NCBI GenBank assembly: GCA_006226495.1
Contig: SBGU01000043.1
Location: forward strand, 1-64,000
From: Alphaproteobacteria bacterium
Lineage (GTDB): Bacteria; Pseudomonadota; Alphaproteobacteria; Sphingomonadales; Kordiimonadaceae
DNA length: 64,000 nucleotides
Direction of reading: 5' to 3'
Below, one piece after another: positions 7,630 to 16,529 of the stretch. The number at the start of each line of letters is the position of its first letter. Within the stretch, counting starts at the first letter, position 1. The notes under the pieces are model-generated. The model saw only the letters and a list, made by a program, of their open reading frames with translations, made no database searches and had not been told where the DNA came from. Position numbers and translations under genes: made by a program.

Positions 7630-10446
7630 ATGTTTGACCATGCCGATCAGGGCAACGGCGAAGCCCGCCGCCAGCATCTTTCCGCAGCCTTCGACATTGC
7701 GTCGGGCCTGATGGACGGCCGCAAGGCCCTGAGCGATATCCAGTCGGACCTGAAGGCTTTCGCGAAACCCTGCCTTGAAGGCCGGCTGAAGCGCCTGGCG
7801 GTCCAGTGGCAAAGCCTGTCATTGGACGAAAACGAAGCGCGCCTTGCGGCCCTGATCGAGGGTTTCGCCAAGGATGCCGACGGCGAACTGCTGCCGTTCC
7901 AGGATTTCAAGGCCAAGATCGCCGACGAGGTGGCGGGCCTTGTGTTCACCGCGCACCCGACCTTTTCTTTCTCGGACAGCGCCTGGACCTATGCCCGCGC
8001 CTATCTGGGCGCGCTGGCGGACGGCGAAGCGGCGGCAGAGGCCGCAACCGCGCATGTGAATGTGGATACGGTACACCCGACCCGGTCGCCGACCCTGCAT
8101 GAAGAACTGGAATATGCCGCCGTGGCCGTGGGCAACACCCGCCGCGCGATCCGGCGCCTTTACCAGATCATCTTTGATGTGGCGGCCAAGCTGTATCCGG
8201 ATGACTATCGTGCGCTGCGCCCGCGGCTCGCGACCGTGGCAAGCTGGGTCGGCTTCGACCTTGACGGCCGTACCGATATCGACTGGTCCCTGGGCCTGTT
8301 GTTCCGCTACCGCTCGGCCATTGCCGGGCTGGATGAATGCCTGGGCATCGCGCGTTCGCTCAGGTTCGATGGCGCCGACGCGGCGCGCGAATGGGCGGTG
8401 GTGCGCGCGGGCTTCGAAGACCTGCGCGACTGTTTCACCATCGGAGCCCGCACGCTGGAGGACCACAAGAATTCGCCGACCGGGCTTGGCAAGCTGAACC
8501 AGGTTGCGGTCGAAAACAAATCCCGCAAGGAAGAAGCCAGCAAGCGCATCAATGGTGCCTTTGAAAAACTGCTGGCCCAGAAGCTGGGGCACGCGGAATG
8601 GCGTGGTGCCGCCACGCTTTATAGCGAATGGCGCGCCATCGGGGTTGGCCTCAGCCATATCCATTTCCGCCTGAACGCGGCGCAGCTTCACAACGCCATC
8701 GGGCCGGAAATCCACCTGACCAAGTCGCCCGACCAGTCGGCGACGCGCCGGCACTTCCTGTCCGCGATTAGCGAAAAGCTGGAGAAGGTCAAGACCAAGA
8801 CCATCCATTATGGCACCCTGTCGCGCGAACAGACGACGGCCAAGCGTGTGTTCATGATGGCGGCCCAGTTCAAGAAACATTTCGATGCCGAAACCAAGAT
8901 CCGCATGCTGGTTGCGGAATCGGACACGCCCTTTACGCTTCTGACCGCGCTTTATTATGCCAAGCTGTTCGGGGTCGAGGATTATGTGGAAATCTCGCCA
9001 CTGTTCGAGACCGCCATCGGCCTCGAGCGCGGCGACAGGGTGATCGCGGAGCTGATCGATAACCCGCATTTCCTTGACTATATCAAGAAGCAGGGCCGCT
9101 TCTGCCTGCAGCTCGGTTTTTCGGACAGTGGCCGTTATATCGGCCAGCCGGCGGCGACTTTGGCCATCGAACGTTTCAAGATCAGGGTCATCCGCCTGTG
9201 GCGCAACCGGGGCCTGGGCGATGTGCAACTGCTGTTCTTCGACACCCATGGTGAATCGGTCGGTCGGGGCGCTTATCCGGTCAGCCTCAAGAAACGCTTC
9301 CTCTATACCCAGTCGCCGCGTGTGCGCGAACAGGTGGCAACCTTGGGCCGGGCCGAAAAACACGAGGTCAGCTTCCAGGGTGGTGAAGGTTTCCTGTGGT
9401 TCCTGGCTGAAAGCACGGCTTTTGCGACCCTGACCGACTTTCTTGAGGTACGATTCGACAAATATTCGACCGAAGGGGACCGGCTTTATGAAGAAAAGGG
9501 CTGGTCGCTCGATTTCTTCCTCACGCTCGTCGAATACCAGAACCACCTGACCGACCATAAGGGTTATATCCGGCTGATCGACAGTATCGGCCGTGCCATG
9601 CTGTTCCCCACGGGGTCACGCTCGCTGCGCCGGCAGGGTGGGGGTGCCGTACACCAGCGGCTGGAACGTATCTCGCAAATCCGGGCCATCCCGCACAATG
9701 CGGTGTTGCAGCAGCTTGGCTATCTTGCCAACAGCGTCGCGGGCCTGGGTACCGCCATCTCGCGTTCGCCCGACCTGTTCAACAGCATCCATGCCAGCTC
9801 CGATCGGCTGCAGACCGTGACCAACATGGCGGTCAACGCGCTCGAGCGTTCGGACGTGGGTGTGATCGAAGCCTATTCCAAGCTGCTGACCCCGAGCTTC
9901 TGGCTCGACCGGTCGGACGCCGAAAAGAACCCGGACCGGCGTGCCCAGCTTCGGCGCCTGTCGCGCATCATGGAAGGCATGTTCGACAGCGACGAGGTGG
10001 AAGCCTGCATCCGCAAGCTGCGCCGCGATGCCGGTACGCTCACCGACGCCTTGGCCGAAAATGTGCTGGACGGGTATCAGTCGGAAGGCGACAGCGAAAT
10101 GCGCGCGCTGCACCAGCTTCGGCTGGGGCTTATCCAGTATATCTATCTGATGGCCATGGATATCCCGCGCTTCTCCACCCGTTTCGATTTTTCGCTTGAG
10201 GAGCTTCTGGTCGAACTGTTGCACCTTGAGGTGCCGGATACGGTGGCGCAGCTTCGGAAAATCTTCCCCGAAGCGCCGCTCACCAACGACGACGAGGTTT
10301 ACGGCGAAGAAACCACCTACGAAGGTGGCAGCATCGCGGGCTATCACGAGGTACACCGCAAGATCCTCGACAAGCTCGACCTTGCCTACAAGCTTGTCTT
10401 GCAGATCAGCGGGCTGATCGCCCTGAAGGCCGGCGCCTTCGGCTAA
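7630..10446 (+). CDS. Divergent phosphoenolpyruvate carboxylase-family protein
   Basis: At 938 aa this matches PEP carboxylase in length. It keeps family blocks such as VFTAHPT (near residue 112), LGFSDSGRYIG (equivalent to GYSDSAKDAG), a TGSRSLRR segment (equivalent to GSRPAKR) and IRAIP. Several catalytic or diagnostic motifs differ. The FHGRGG(S/T)VGRGG loop reads FDTHGESVGRGAYP, so the usual catalytic Arg is missing. The block after RAIP is not WIFAWTQ, and the protein ends QISGLIALKAGAFG instead of the near-invariant QNTG-type tail. A typical role would be anaplerotic oxaloacetate supply, which suits its shared operator with zwf, but activity is uncertain. It could be a neofunctionalised paralogue. 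It converges on lacI2 with only 17 bases between. Confidence 0.75.
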   Translation: MFDHADQGNGEARRQHLSAAFDIASGLMDGRKALSDIQSDLKAFAKPCLEGRLKRLAVQWQSLSLDENEARLAALIEGFAKDADGELLPFQDFKAKIADEVAGLVFTAHPTFSFSDSAWTYARAYLGALADGEAAAEAATAHVNVDTVHPTRSPTLHEELEYAAVAVGNTRRAIRRLYQIIFDVAAKLYPDDYRALRPRLATVASWVGFDLDGRTDIDWSLGLLFRYRSAIAGLDECLGIARSLRFDGADAAREWAVVRAGFEDLRDCFTIGARTLEDHKNSPTGLGKLNQVAVENKSRKEEASKRINGAFEKLLAQKLGHAEWRGAATLYSEWRAIGVGLSHIHFRLNAAQLHNAIGPEIHLTKSPDQSATRRHFLSAISEKLEKVKTKTIHYGTLSREQTTAKRVFMMAAQFKKHFDAETKIRMLVAESDTPFTLLTALYYAKLFGVEDYVEISPLFETAIGLERGDRVIAELIDNPHFLDYIKKQGRFCLQLGFSDSGRYIGQPAATLAIERFKIRVIRLWRNRGLGDVQLLFFDTHGESVGRGAYPVSLKKRFLYTQSPRVREQVATLGRAEKHEVSFQGGEGFLWFLAESTAFATLTDFLEVRFDKYSTEGDRLYEEKGWSLDFFLTLVEYQNHLTDHKGYIRLIDSIGRAMLFPTGSRSLRRQGGGAVHQRLERISQIRAIPHNAVLQQLGYLANSVAGLGTAISRSPDLFNSIHASSDRLQTVTNMAVNALERSDVGVIEAYSKLLTPSFWLDRSDAEKNPDRRAQLRRLSRIMEGMFDSDEVEACIRKLRRDAGTLTDALAENVLDGYQSEGDSEMRALHQLRLGLIQYIYLMAMDIPRFSTRFDFSLEELLVELLHLEVPDTVAQLRKIFPEAPLTNDDEVYGEETTYEGGSIAGYHEVHRKILDKLDLAYKLVLQISGLIALKAGAFG

Positions 10447-10463
10447 GGATCGGAAGGGCGGGC

Positions 10464-11495
10464 CTACGCTGTGGCGGGGCCCGTCGACGGACGCTCGATC
10501 AGTTCCGGAATAATCTCGTTCACGGTGGCGGTGCCTTCCTGGCCCGCCTGCGGTCGCATGTCCGCGACCAACAGCAGCATCGCCTGGCGCGCCACATCGC
10601 CGATCGACTGCGCGGCGGTGGTCAGGGGCGGTTGCGCCTGTTTGGAAAACGGGCTGTTCTCGAAGCCGGCGATGGACACATCAGCCGGCACCGACAGGCC
10701 CATGGATTTCACGGCGGCCAGCGCGCCCGCGGCAATTTCGTCGTTACAGCCAAAGATGGCCGAAGGCCGGTGCGGGCCTTCCATCAGTGTGAGCGTGCGG
10801 CGGAAGCCGCTGTCGAAACTATATTCACCCTTCAGGATCAGGCCGTCGTCGACCGGGATGTCGTGTTCCAGGAGCGCATTGCGGTAACCCGCAAAACGTT
10901 CGCCAGACGAATGGTGTTCTTCTTGCCCCCACAGGAAGGCGATGCCCCGGTGGCCAAGGCCGATCAGGTGTTCGGCCACGGCGTGTGCCGCCGCGCGGTC
11001 ATTGATGAACACACAGGGGATATCGCCCTTGGGGGCCTTGTCGGCCGAAATGATGCGCACCAGATGAATGCCGCGCGCGTGCAGGGCATCGACGATGGCG
11101 TCATCCTCCGATATCGGCGGCGCGATCACCAGGCCCGCCAGGCGCGAATGGCGCACCAGGTCGGCCAGTTCCTCGACAATATTGGCGCTTTCGGCGTTGC
11201 AGGGATGGATCTGCAGGCTGTAGCCCAGCTCGCGGCAGGCGGCCAGCACACCCTGCTGGACCTCGACCACATAATAGGGGTTCGGGTTATCGTACACGAG
11301 GCCGACGGCGTAGGATTTGTTGCCACGCAGGTTCCGGGCCGACATGTCGGGCTGGTAATTCAGCTCCTCGATCACCGCCAGCACCTTCTGGCGGGTTTCG
11401 TCGCGGACCGTCGGTTCATTGTTGATGATCCGGGAAACGGTTTTCAGCGATACGCCGGCGACACGTGCCACGTCCTTGATGGTGGATTTAACCAA
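10464..11495 (-). CDS. LacI-family transcriptional regulator (LacI2)
   Basis: A 343-aa LacI repressor. The HTH (TIKDVARVAGVSLKTVSRIIN, residues about 5-25), hinge (MSARNLRG, about 51-58) and sugar-binding-type effector domain (AIFGCNDEIA, IAGFENSPFS) are all present. It is transcribed away from glk, with about 550 bases of shared control region holding four TGACAACGTTGTCA-like sites. By position it is the likely local regulator of the glk-TonB receptor-SapC-halogenase genes and of itself. NagR-type LacI repressors in other proteobacterial GlcNAc loci have, as I recall, similar operators, which makes this a NagR candidate. That naming is inference, so no symbol is given. Confidence 0.92.
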   Translation of the reverse strand: MVKSTIKDVARVAGVSLKTVSRIINNEPTVRDETRQKVLAVIEELNYQPDMSARNLRGNKSYAVGLVYDNPNPYYVVEVQQGVLAACRELGYSLQIHPCNAESANIVEELADLVRHSRLAGLVIAPPISEDDAIVDALHARGIHLVRIISADKAPKGDIPCVFINDRAAAHAVAEHLIGLGHRGIAFLWGQEEHHSSGERFAGYRNALLEHDIPVDDGLILKGEYSFDSGFRRTLTLMEGPHRPSAIFGCNDEIAAGALAAVKSMGLSVPADVSIAGFENSPFSKQAQPPLTTAAQSIGDVARQAMLLLVADMRPQAGQEGTATVNEIIPELIERPSTGPATA

Positions 11496-11602
11496 GTGCC
11501 GCCCTTTCCCCCGTGGTGGGTGCCCGGCCAGTCGCCTGTGTGGCGGGCCTGAGTCTGTGCCCTGAAGTGCTGTTTCTGTTTATGGCGCGCACGCGCCGCT
11601 TC

Positions 11603-11616
11603 GTCAACGTTGTCAT
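11603..11616. promoter_or_regulatory. Operator-like half site, lacI2/glk region (site 1)
   Basis: GTCAACGTTGTCAT has a perfect right arm (TTGTCAT) and a degenerate left arm relative to TGACAACGTTGTCA. It lies about 110 bases upstream of the lacI2 start and is the weakest of the four copies. Confidence 0.45.
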
Positions 11617-11669
11617 CCTGCCCGTTCGGTCAGGATTTCCGGAATGGCCAGAGTTTCAATCACTTAAAA

Positions 11670-11683
11670 TGATAACGTAGTCA
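11670..11683. promoter_or_regulatory. LacI-type operator, lacI2/glk region (site 2)
   Basis: TGATAACGTAGTCA matches the consensus TGACAACGTTGTCA with two mismatches and has a central ACGT. It lies 21 bases (two helical turns) from site 3, a spacing suited to cooperative binding. Confidence 0.6.
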
Positions 11684-11690
11684 TATGTCA

Positions 11691-11704
11691 TGACAACGTG
11701 AACA
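11691..11704. promoter_or_regulatory. LacI-type operator, lacI2/glk region (site 3)
   Basis: TGACAACGTGAACA has a perfect left half (TGACAACGT) and three mismatches in the right half. It lies between sites 2 and 4. Confidence 0.5.
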
Positions 11705-11721
11705 TTTTTTTAAAAAAGTCC

Positions 11722-11751
11722 TAGACAACGTTGTCATTGCAAGATTATGAC
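11722..11751 (+). promoter_or_regulatory. Candidate glk promoter overlapped by the strongest ACGT-type operator (site 4)
   Basis: AGACAACGTTGTCA (11723-11736) matches the palindrome with a single mismatch. A possible -35 (TAGACA, 11722-11727) and -10 (TATGAC, 11746-11751), 18 bases apart, would place the operator across the -35 of a promoter for glk and downstream genes. The operator is clear; the promoter elements are weaker. The rest of the 11496-12044 region is about 290 bases of apparent leader before glk in which I see no gene. Confidence 0.6.
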
Positions 11752-12044
11752 AAAATAGCTCTCTGGAACAATTTCCCGTTGGGTGTGGGCGACCACCCGC
11801 TCCCGTGTGTTCTGAGTAGGCGGAAGGGGCATGGCGTTCCCGACCGCAAGCTTCGAGTAAGCTGATGGACGGGCCCGCAGTCTCGTCCATCCTTTTCGGG
11901 AAATGGCCCTTCGGGGCACCCGCCGGGGGGCGAGGAGGAAGTGAAATCCGGGACGGCATGCGCCAGTCCCGCAGATGTGCCGGGGAGGCCCTGTGTTTGA
12001 GTGTCGGATTGAATATTGCCCGCGAACCTGTTTGGAGGCCTGTC

Positions 12045-13055
12045 ATGGCTGATCTGGCGCCTGTCCTGGCCGCGGACATCGGTGGCACCCACTCCCGGCT
12101 TAGCATCGTGGCCCGTGCCGACCGCACGGCGCGTCCGCTGTCGGTGCTCAAGTATCACAAATATAAAAACGCCGAATATGCCGGCCTTGGTGACATCATC
12201 GAGGACTTCCTGTCCGGCGTGAACAAGGCTGCGCTCAGGGGCGCCGCGATCGCCAGCGCCGGCTATTTTGTCGGCGACGACCTGATCGCGTCCAATATGC
12301 CCTGGCGCGTGACCCTGAAGGATGTGCGCGCCCGCCTCGGCTTTGACGAGATTTGTGCGATCAACGATTTTGTCGCGGTCGCTTATGGCACCCAGTATCT
12401 GAACCCGGCCGATGTGGTGATGATGAACCGCCGCGCCGTGCGCCCGGAACGCGGTGCCGTGGCCGTGCTCGGCCCGGGTACCGGCCTTGGTGCCGCCGTC
12501 TTGATGCAGGGCCCGCAGGCGCCGGCTGCCCTCAATACCGAAGCCGGCCAGGCCGCGCTGGCCGCCGAAACCGACCTTGAGATCGAAATCTACAAGGTGC
12601 TGAAGGCCAAATTCGGCTTTGTACCGGTCGAGCGTGTGCTGTCGGGCCCCGGCCTACTGAACCTTTATGAAGCGCTGGCGGTGGTGAACGACCGCCCGGC
12701 CGGCCTTTCAAGCCCCGAAGCCATCAGCGAAGCCGCCATGGGCGCTGGCACGCCCGATGCGGTTGAGGCGCTGTCCCTGTTCTGTGAAATGCTGGGCAGC
12801 GCGTCCGGCAATTATGCGCTGGCTTACGGCGCGCGCGGCGGCCTGTATCTGGCCGGCGGCATCCTGCCGAAAATCAGGGAATTTCTGCTCGAAAGCCGGT
12901 TCATGGACCGCTTTGTCGACAAGGGCGACATGCGCCCTTTCCTCGAAGCCATCCCCGTGAACCTGATCGAGCACGGCCAGTTGGGCGTCATTGGCGCTGC
13001 CGGCTGGTACATGGATTCGCTCAGCGGATCGGTTCACGGCACGGGAGAGCTGTGA
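12045..13055 (+). CDS. glk: Glucokinase-family sugar kinase, candidate GlcNAc kinase
   Basis: A 336-aa ATP-dependent hexokinase of the bacterial glucokinase (Glk) family. The N-terminal phosphate-binding motif LAADIGGTHSRL (residues about 8-19), INDF with the catalytic Asp (about 107-110), GPGTGLGAA and LSGPGLLNLYEAL are all visible. The ATG at 12045 is preceded by GGAGG six bases away, and the frame upstream of it lacks such a site. It leads an apparent transcription unit with the TonB receptor (gap 97 bases). No ROK or BadF-type NagK is present in the window although NagP would deliver unphosphorylated GlcNAc, so this kinase may act on GlcNAc. Glk-family GlcNAc kinases (nagK-II) were described in Xanthomonas, as I recall. 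Its substrate could equally be glucose. Confidence 0.85.
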   Translation: MADLAPVLAADIGGTHSRLSIVARADRTARPLSVLKYHKYKNAEYAGLGDIIEDFLSGVNKAALRGAAIASAGYFVGDDLIASNMPWRVTLKDVRARLGFDEICAINDFVAVAYGTQYLNPADVVMMNRRAVRPERGAVAVLGPGTGLGAAVLMQGPQAPAALNTEAGQAALAAETDLEIEIYKVLKAKFGFVPVERVLSGPGLLNLYEALAVVNDRPAGLSSPEAISEAAMGAGTPDAVEALSLFCEMLGSASGNYALAYGARGGLYLAGGILPKIREFLLESRFMDRFVDKGDMRPFLEAIPVNLIEHGQLGVIGAAGWYMDSLSGSVHGTGEL

Positions 13056-13152
13056 GCCCCGACGGGCGATAGGACAAGTGGGTGTTCAGCAAACATTGGC
13101 CGGCTTGGAGTGCAACTGACGGCCGCAGCAAAAAGGGAACCAGGAGGAAATA

Positions 13153-15723
13153 ATGCGACCCAACAAACAAACATTCTACCGTTCGGTCAGTGCGACCGCG
13201 ATGCTGCTCAGCGTCGCCGGCACCGCACAGGCCCAGGACAGCGCGGCCGGTTCGGACGCCAATACCTTTGAAGAAATCGTTGTCACCGGCATTCGGGGCA
13301 GCCTGCGTGCCAACCTCGACATGAAGCGCAACAACGACGCGATCGTTGATGCCATTTCGTCGGAAGACATCGGCAAATTCCCGGATAAAAACGTGGCAGA
13401 ATCTCTGCAGCGTGTGCCGGGTGTGACCATCCAGCGCCAGTTCGGTGAAGGCGCGGGTGTGTCGATCCGCGGCGCCGGCCAGGACCTGACGCTCACCACG
13501 CTCAATGGCCAGAACGTGGCCTCGACCGGCTGGTTCGTGCTCGAGCCCGCCAAGCGCAGCTTCAACTATGAACTGCTGCCGTCCGAGCTTGTCGGCAACA
13601 TCCAGGTGTACAAAAGCGCCCAGGCCGACCTGGCTGAAGGTGGTGTCGGTGGTACCGTCATCATCAACACCCGCAAGCCGCTCGAGATGGACAGCCTGTC
13701 GATCTATGGTTCCATCGAAGGCTCCTACCAGAATGACAGCGACCAGGTAGACCCGCAGTTCTCGGGCCTCGTAAGCTGGAAAAACGACAAGGAAAACTTC
13801 GGTATCCTTCTGTCTGCCGTGCGCCAGAGCCGCCACCTGCAGCGTCAGGGTAACGAAGCGTTCTGGGAATGGGGTGCAGGCCCCGTAGGCTTCGAACAGG
13901 ACCGCGTGCGGACCGCCTTCACCGGCACCGTGCAGTTCAAGCCGACCGAAAACCTCGACATCGTGTTCAACGCGATGGAAATGAAAATGCGTGCGGACAA
14001 CACCAACTATGCGCTGTGGCTGACCCAGGGCAACACGTCCTGGTCGGGTGTCGATGTGCCCGACAACTGCCTGCAGAACGGCACGCCGGTGTGTGGCCCG
14101 ATCGGGCTGGCCTATTATCAGGCGCGTCCGCGTGAAGCGACCATGAATTCCGACGTTTACGACATGACCGTGGGTTACACGGGTGAGGGTTACCGCCTTG
14201 AAGTTCAGGGTGGCCGCACGTCGTCCACCGGGGGCACCGATTTTGAAATGGTGGTGGACGACGGCGCCGGCGGTACCGCAGTTCCCGGCGGCACCTACGA
14301 TTTCACCGATGGCACCCAGACCTGGGATACCAACGGCTTCGATATCTCGACCTATGACCCCGGTTCACTGGTCATGGGCACGGGTTCGGCCTTCAACCGG
14401 ACACCGAAGACCGACAAGGAAACCTACTTCCAGGGCGATCTGGAATTCGACGTCGACTATGGTGCGATCAACATGATCAAGACCGGTGTTAAATATGCCG
14501 ATCACAACACCACCAGCCGCCGCTATGAATATGTCCAGGCAGCCGGTTTCAATCCGGTAATTTCGACCGCCAGCCTGATCGACGGCACGTTCGACGTCGG
14601 TTCCGGCGACTATCAGATGCTGCATATCGATGCCGACGCCCTGAAGGACTGGGCGAAAGCCAGCATCACCGGTGAAAACGAAGACCTGGGCGCCTACAGC
14701 GAAATCGACGAGAAAAACTTCTCGGCATACGCCATGGCCAACTTCGAAGGCGAAGGCTACCGCGGTAACTTCGGCGTGCGTTATGTGCATACCGATGCCA
14801 CCTCAACCTATTATGTTGGTGGTGCGCAAACCGAAGCCGATGCGTCCTACTCGGAAATCCTGCCGAGCTTCAACGCCGCCATCGACCTGTCGGAAAACGT
14901 GATCCTGCGCACCTCGGCTGCCCGCGTTATGGCGCGCCCGCAGTATGTGGACATGTATGTGAACCCGAACGTCGTGGGCACCAACGACGACCTGCCGAAC
15001 AACCAGTACTGGATTGTCGGTAACGTCGGCCTGAAGCCGTTCGTGGCCAACCAGTTCGATATCGGCCTTGAATATTACTTCGCTGAAGGCTCGCTGTTCT
15101 CGGTTGGCCTGTTCATGAAAGACGTGAAGAACTTCGTGAACTTCACCGAATATCATGCAGACGATGCCGATGTTCCGTTCCCGGGTGTCCTGCGTCCCGA
15201 CGAAGTGGCCGCCGGCTGGACCGTTCAGGAAAAGATCAACGGCAAATCCGCCACGATCAAGGGTTTCGAAGCCCAGTACCAGCAGGACTTTGGTAACGGC
15301 TTCGGCACCATCCTGAACTATACCTTCACGGATACGGGCACCGACGCTGACACCTTCACCGACGGCAACCCGTACCTGAGCGACAGCTCGAAGCATGCCT
15401 TCAACGTCACCGGCTATTATGAAAGCGACCTGTTCCAGGTGCGCGCGGCCTACAACTGGCGCTCGAGCTACATGCTGCGTGAAAGCGGTTCTTACGGCAA
15501 CCGCCTGCACGACGACTATGGCAGCCTGGACCTGACCGCAGCCTGGTTCGTCACCGACAAGATTTCGGTGAACCTGGATGTGAACAACCTCCTTGAAGCC
15601 AAGTCGAAGCAGTTCGGCAACAATGTTGAAGACACGCCCAACAGCGGCTTCACCGGTGGTTTCCCGCTCTATGAGTATGAAATGGCCCGCCGCATCACGC
15701 TCGGCGTCAGCTTCAAGCTCTGA
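13153..15723 (+). CDS. TonB-dependent receptor (Xanthomonas/Caulobacter type), probable oligosaccharide or GlcNAc transporter
   Basis: An 856-aa outer-membrane receptor. A signal peptide (ending near AQAQ, residue 25) is followed by the TonB-box-like region EEIVVTGIRGSL, which is the hallmark start of the TIGR01782-type receptors common in Caulobacter and Xanthomonas sugar loci. The plug follows (KFPDKNVAESLQRVPGV, then a GVSIRGAG block), then a barrel ending in Phe-Lys-Leu (GVSFKL). A strong AGGAGG site precedes the ATG by five bases. Its place between glk and SapC/halogenase/GH20 points to chito-oligosaccharides or GlcNAc as cargo, though this is inferred from neighbours. An intrinsic terminator follows at 15741. 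Confidence 0.92.
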   Translation: MRPNKQTFYRSVSATAMLLSVAGTAQAQDSAAGSDANTFEEIVVTGIRGSLRANLDMKRNNDAIVDAISSEDIGKFPDKNVAESLQRVPGVTIQRQFGEGAGVSIRGAGQDLTLTTLNGQNVASTGWFVLEPAKRSFNYELLPSELVGNIQVYKSAQADLAEGGVGGTVIINTRKPLEMDSLSIYGSIEGSYQNDSDQVDPQFSGLVSWKNDKENFGILLSAVRQSRHLQRQGNEAFWEWGAGPVGFEQDRVRTAFTGTVQFKPTENLDIVFNAMEMKMRADNTNYALWLTQGNTSWSGVDVPDNCLQNGTPVCGPIGLAYYQARPREATMNSDVYDMTVGYTGEGYRLEVQGGRTSSTGGTDFEMVVDDGAGGTAVPGGTYDFTDGTQTWDTNGFDISTYDPGSLVMGTGSAFNRTPKTDKETYFQGDLEFDVDYGAINMIKTGVKYADHNTTSRRYEYVQAAGFNPVISTASLIDGTFDVGSGDYQMLHIDADALKDWAKASITGENEDLGAYSEIDEKNFSAYAMANFEGEGYRGNFGVRYVHTDATSTYYVGGAQTEADASYSEILPSFNAAIDLSENVILRTSAARVMARPQYVDMYVNPNVVGTNDDLPNNQYWIVGNVGLKPFVANQFDIGLEYYFAEGSLFSVGLFMKDVKNFVNFTEYHADDADVPFPGVLRPDEVAAGWTVQEKINGKSATIKGFEAQYQQDFGNGFGTILNYTFTDTGTDADTFTDGNPYLSDSSKHAFNVTGYYESDLFQVRAAYNWRSSYMLRESGSYGNRLHDDYGSLDLTAAWFVTDKISVNLDVNNLLEAKSKQFGNNVEDTPNSGFTGGFPLYEYEMARRITLGVSFKL

Positions 15724-15740
15724 AGGCTGATAAAAATTGG

Positions 15741-15768
15741 AAAAGGGGAGAGCTTTTCTCCCCTTTTT
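15741..15768 (+). terminator. Rho-independent terminator after the TonB receptor
   Basis: AAAAGGGGAGA (15741-15751) pairs perfectly with TCTCCCCTTTT (15757-15767) around a five-base loop and ends in a T-run. It separates the receptor from SapC. It is probably partly leaky, since the next genes have a clear functional link. Confidence 0.85.
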
Positions 15769-15821
15769 CCCGAAAGCGGTATAACAAGGGTTACCTCAAT
15801 TCAGTGATTACGGAGCAACCC

Positions 15822-16529
15822 ATGTCCAACCAGATTGCCGCCCTGCACCCCGAAAAACACGGCCATATCAAGGTCGTCGACGGTGTCGATATGTCCCGCG
15901 TGCATGACCAGCAGATCCTGCCCCTCGTGGCGCATGAATTTGCCGCGGCCGCCTGTGCCATGCCTGTCATTTTCATCAAGAATTCCGAAAATGGCCAGTT
16001 CCAGGCTGCCGGTCTCCTGGGCTTCAAGCCCGGTGAAAACCTGTATGTGCAGGACGGCAAATGGACGGGCGCCTATATGCCTCGCATTCTGGAGCAACAG
16101 CCTTTCGGCCTGGTGCCCAGCCCGCACAACCCGGAACAGCTTATGCTGGCCATTGATGAATCCAACACCCGCGTGCAGGCAGATGGCCACGCGCTTTATG
16201 AAGGCGGCAAGGAAACCGAATATCTGGCCAAACGCCGCCAGTCGATCATCGACTATTTTGAACAAAGCCGCGTCACGTCTGCGTTCGCGCAACTGCTCAG
16301 CGACCTTGATGTCCTGTCGGCGCGCACCCTGTCGGTCGATGTGGGCGGCGACAAGGTCAATCTGAACGGCCTGTATTTCATCGACGAAGCCAAGGTAAAC
16401 GCGCTGCCGGACGACAAATATCTCGACCTGCGCAAGCGCGGGTTCATCGGCGTGATCTATGCCCATCTTGTGTCCCTCAATCAGGTGCGCCATCTGGTGC
16501 AACTGAAGGCCGACCTGGCCCGCGCATGA
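15822..16529 (+). CDS. SapC-family protein
   Basis: A 235-aa protein of the SapC family (PF07277 as I recall), a soluble family of unknown biochemical role. Recognisable blocks are the N-terminal HPEKHGHIKV and HDQQILPLVAHEFAAAA, and GAYMPRILEQQPF with GFKPGENLYV before it. The ATG at 15822 has GGAG six bases upstream; a GTG at 15804 in the same frame lacks one. Its last four bases (ATGA) overlap the first halogenase start, which implies translational coupling. SapC next to a TonB receptor and tryptophan-halogenase-like genes recurs in sugar loci of Alphaproteobacteria and Gammaproteobacteria, but no function has been settled to my knowledge. Confidence 0.88.
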   Translation: MSNQIAALHPEKHGHIKVVDGVDMSRVHDQQILPLVAHEFAAAACAMPVIFIKNSENGQFQAAGLLGFKPGENLYVQDGKWTGAYMPRILEQQPFGLVPSPHNPEQLMLAIDESNTRVQADGHALYEGGKETEYLAKRRQSIIDYFEQSRVTSAFAQLLSDLDVLSARTLSVDVGGDKVNLNGLYFIDEAKVNALPDDKYLDLRKRGFIGVIYAHLVSLNQVRHLVQLKADLARA

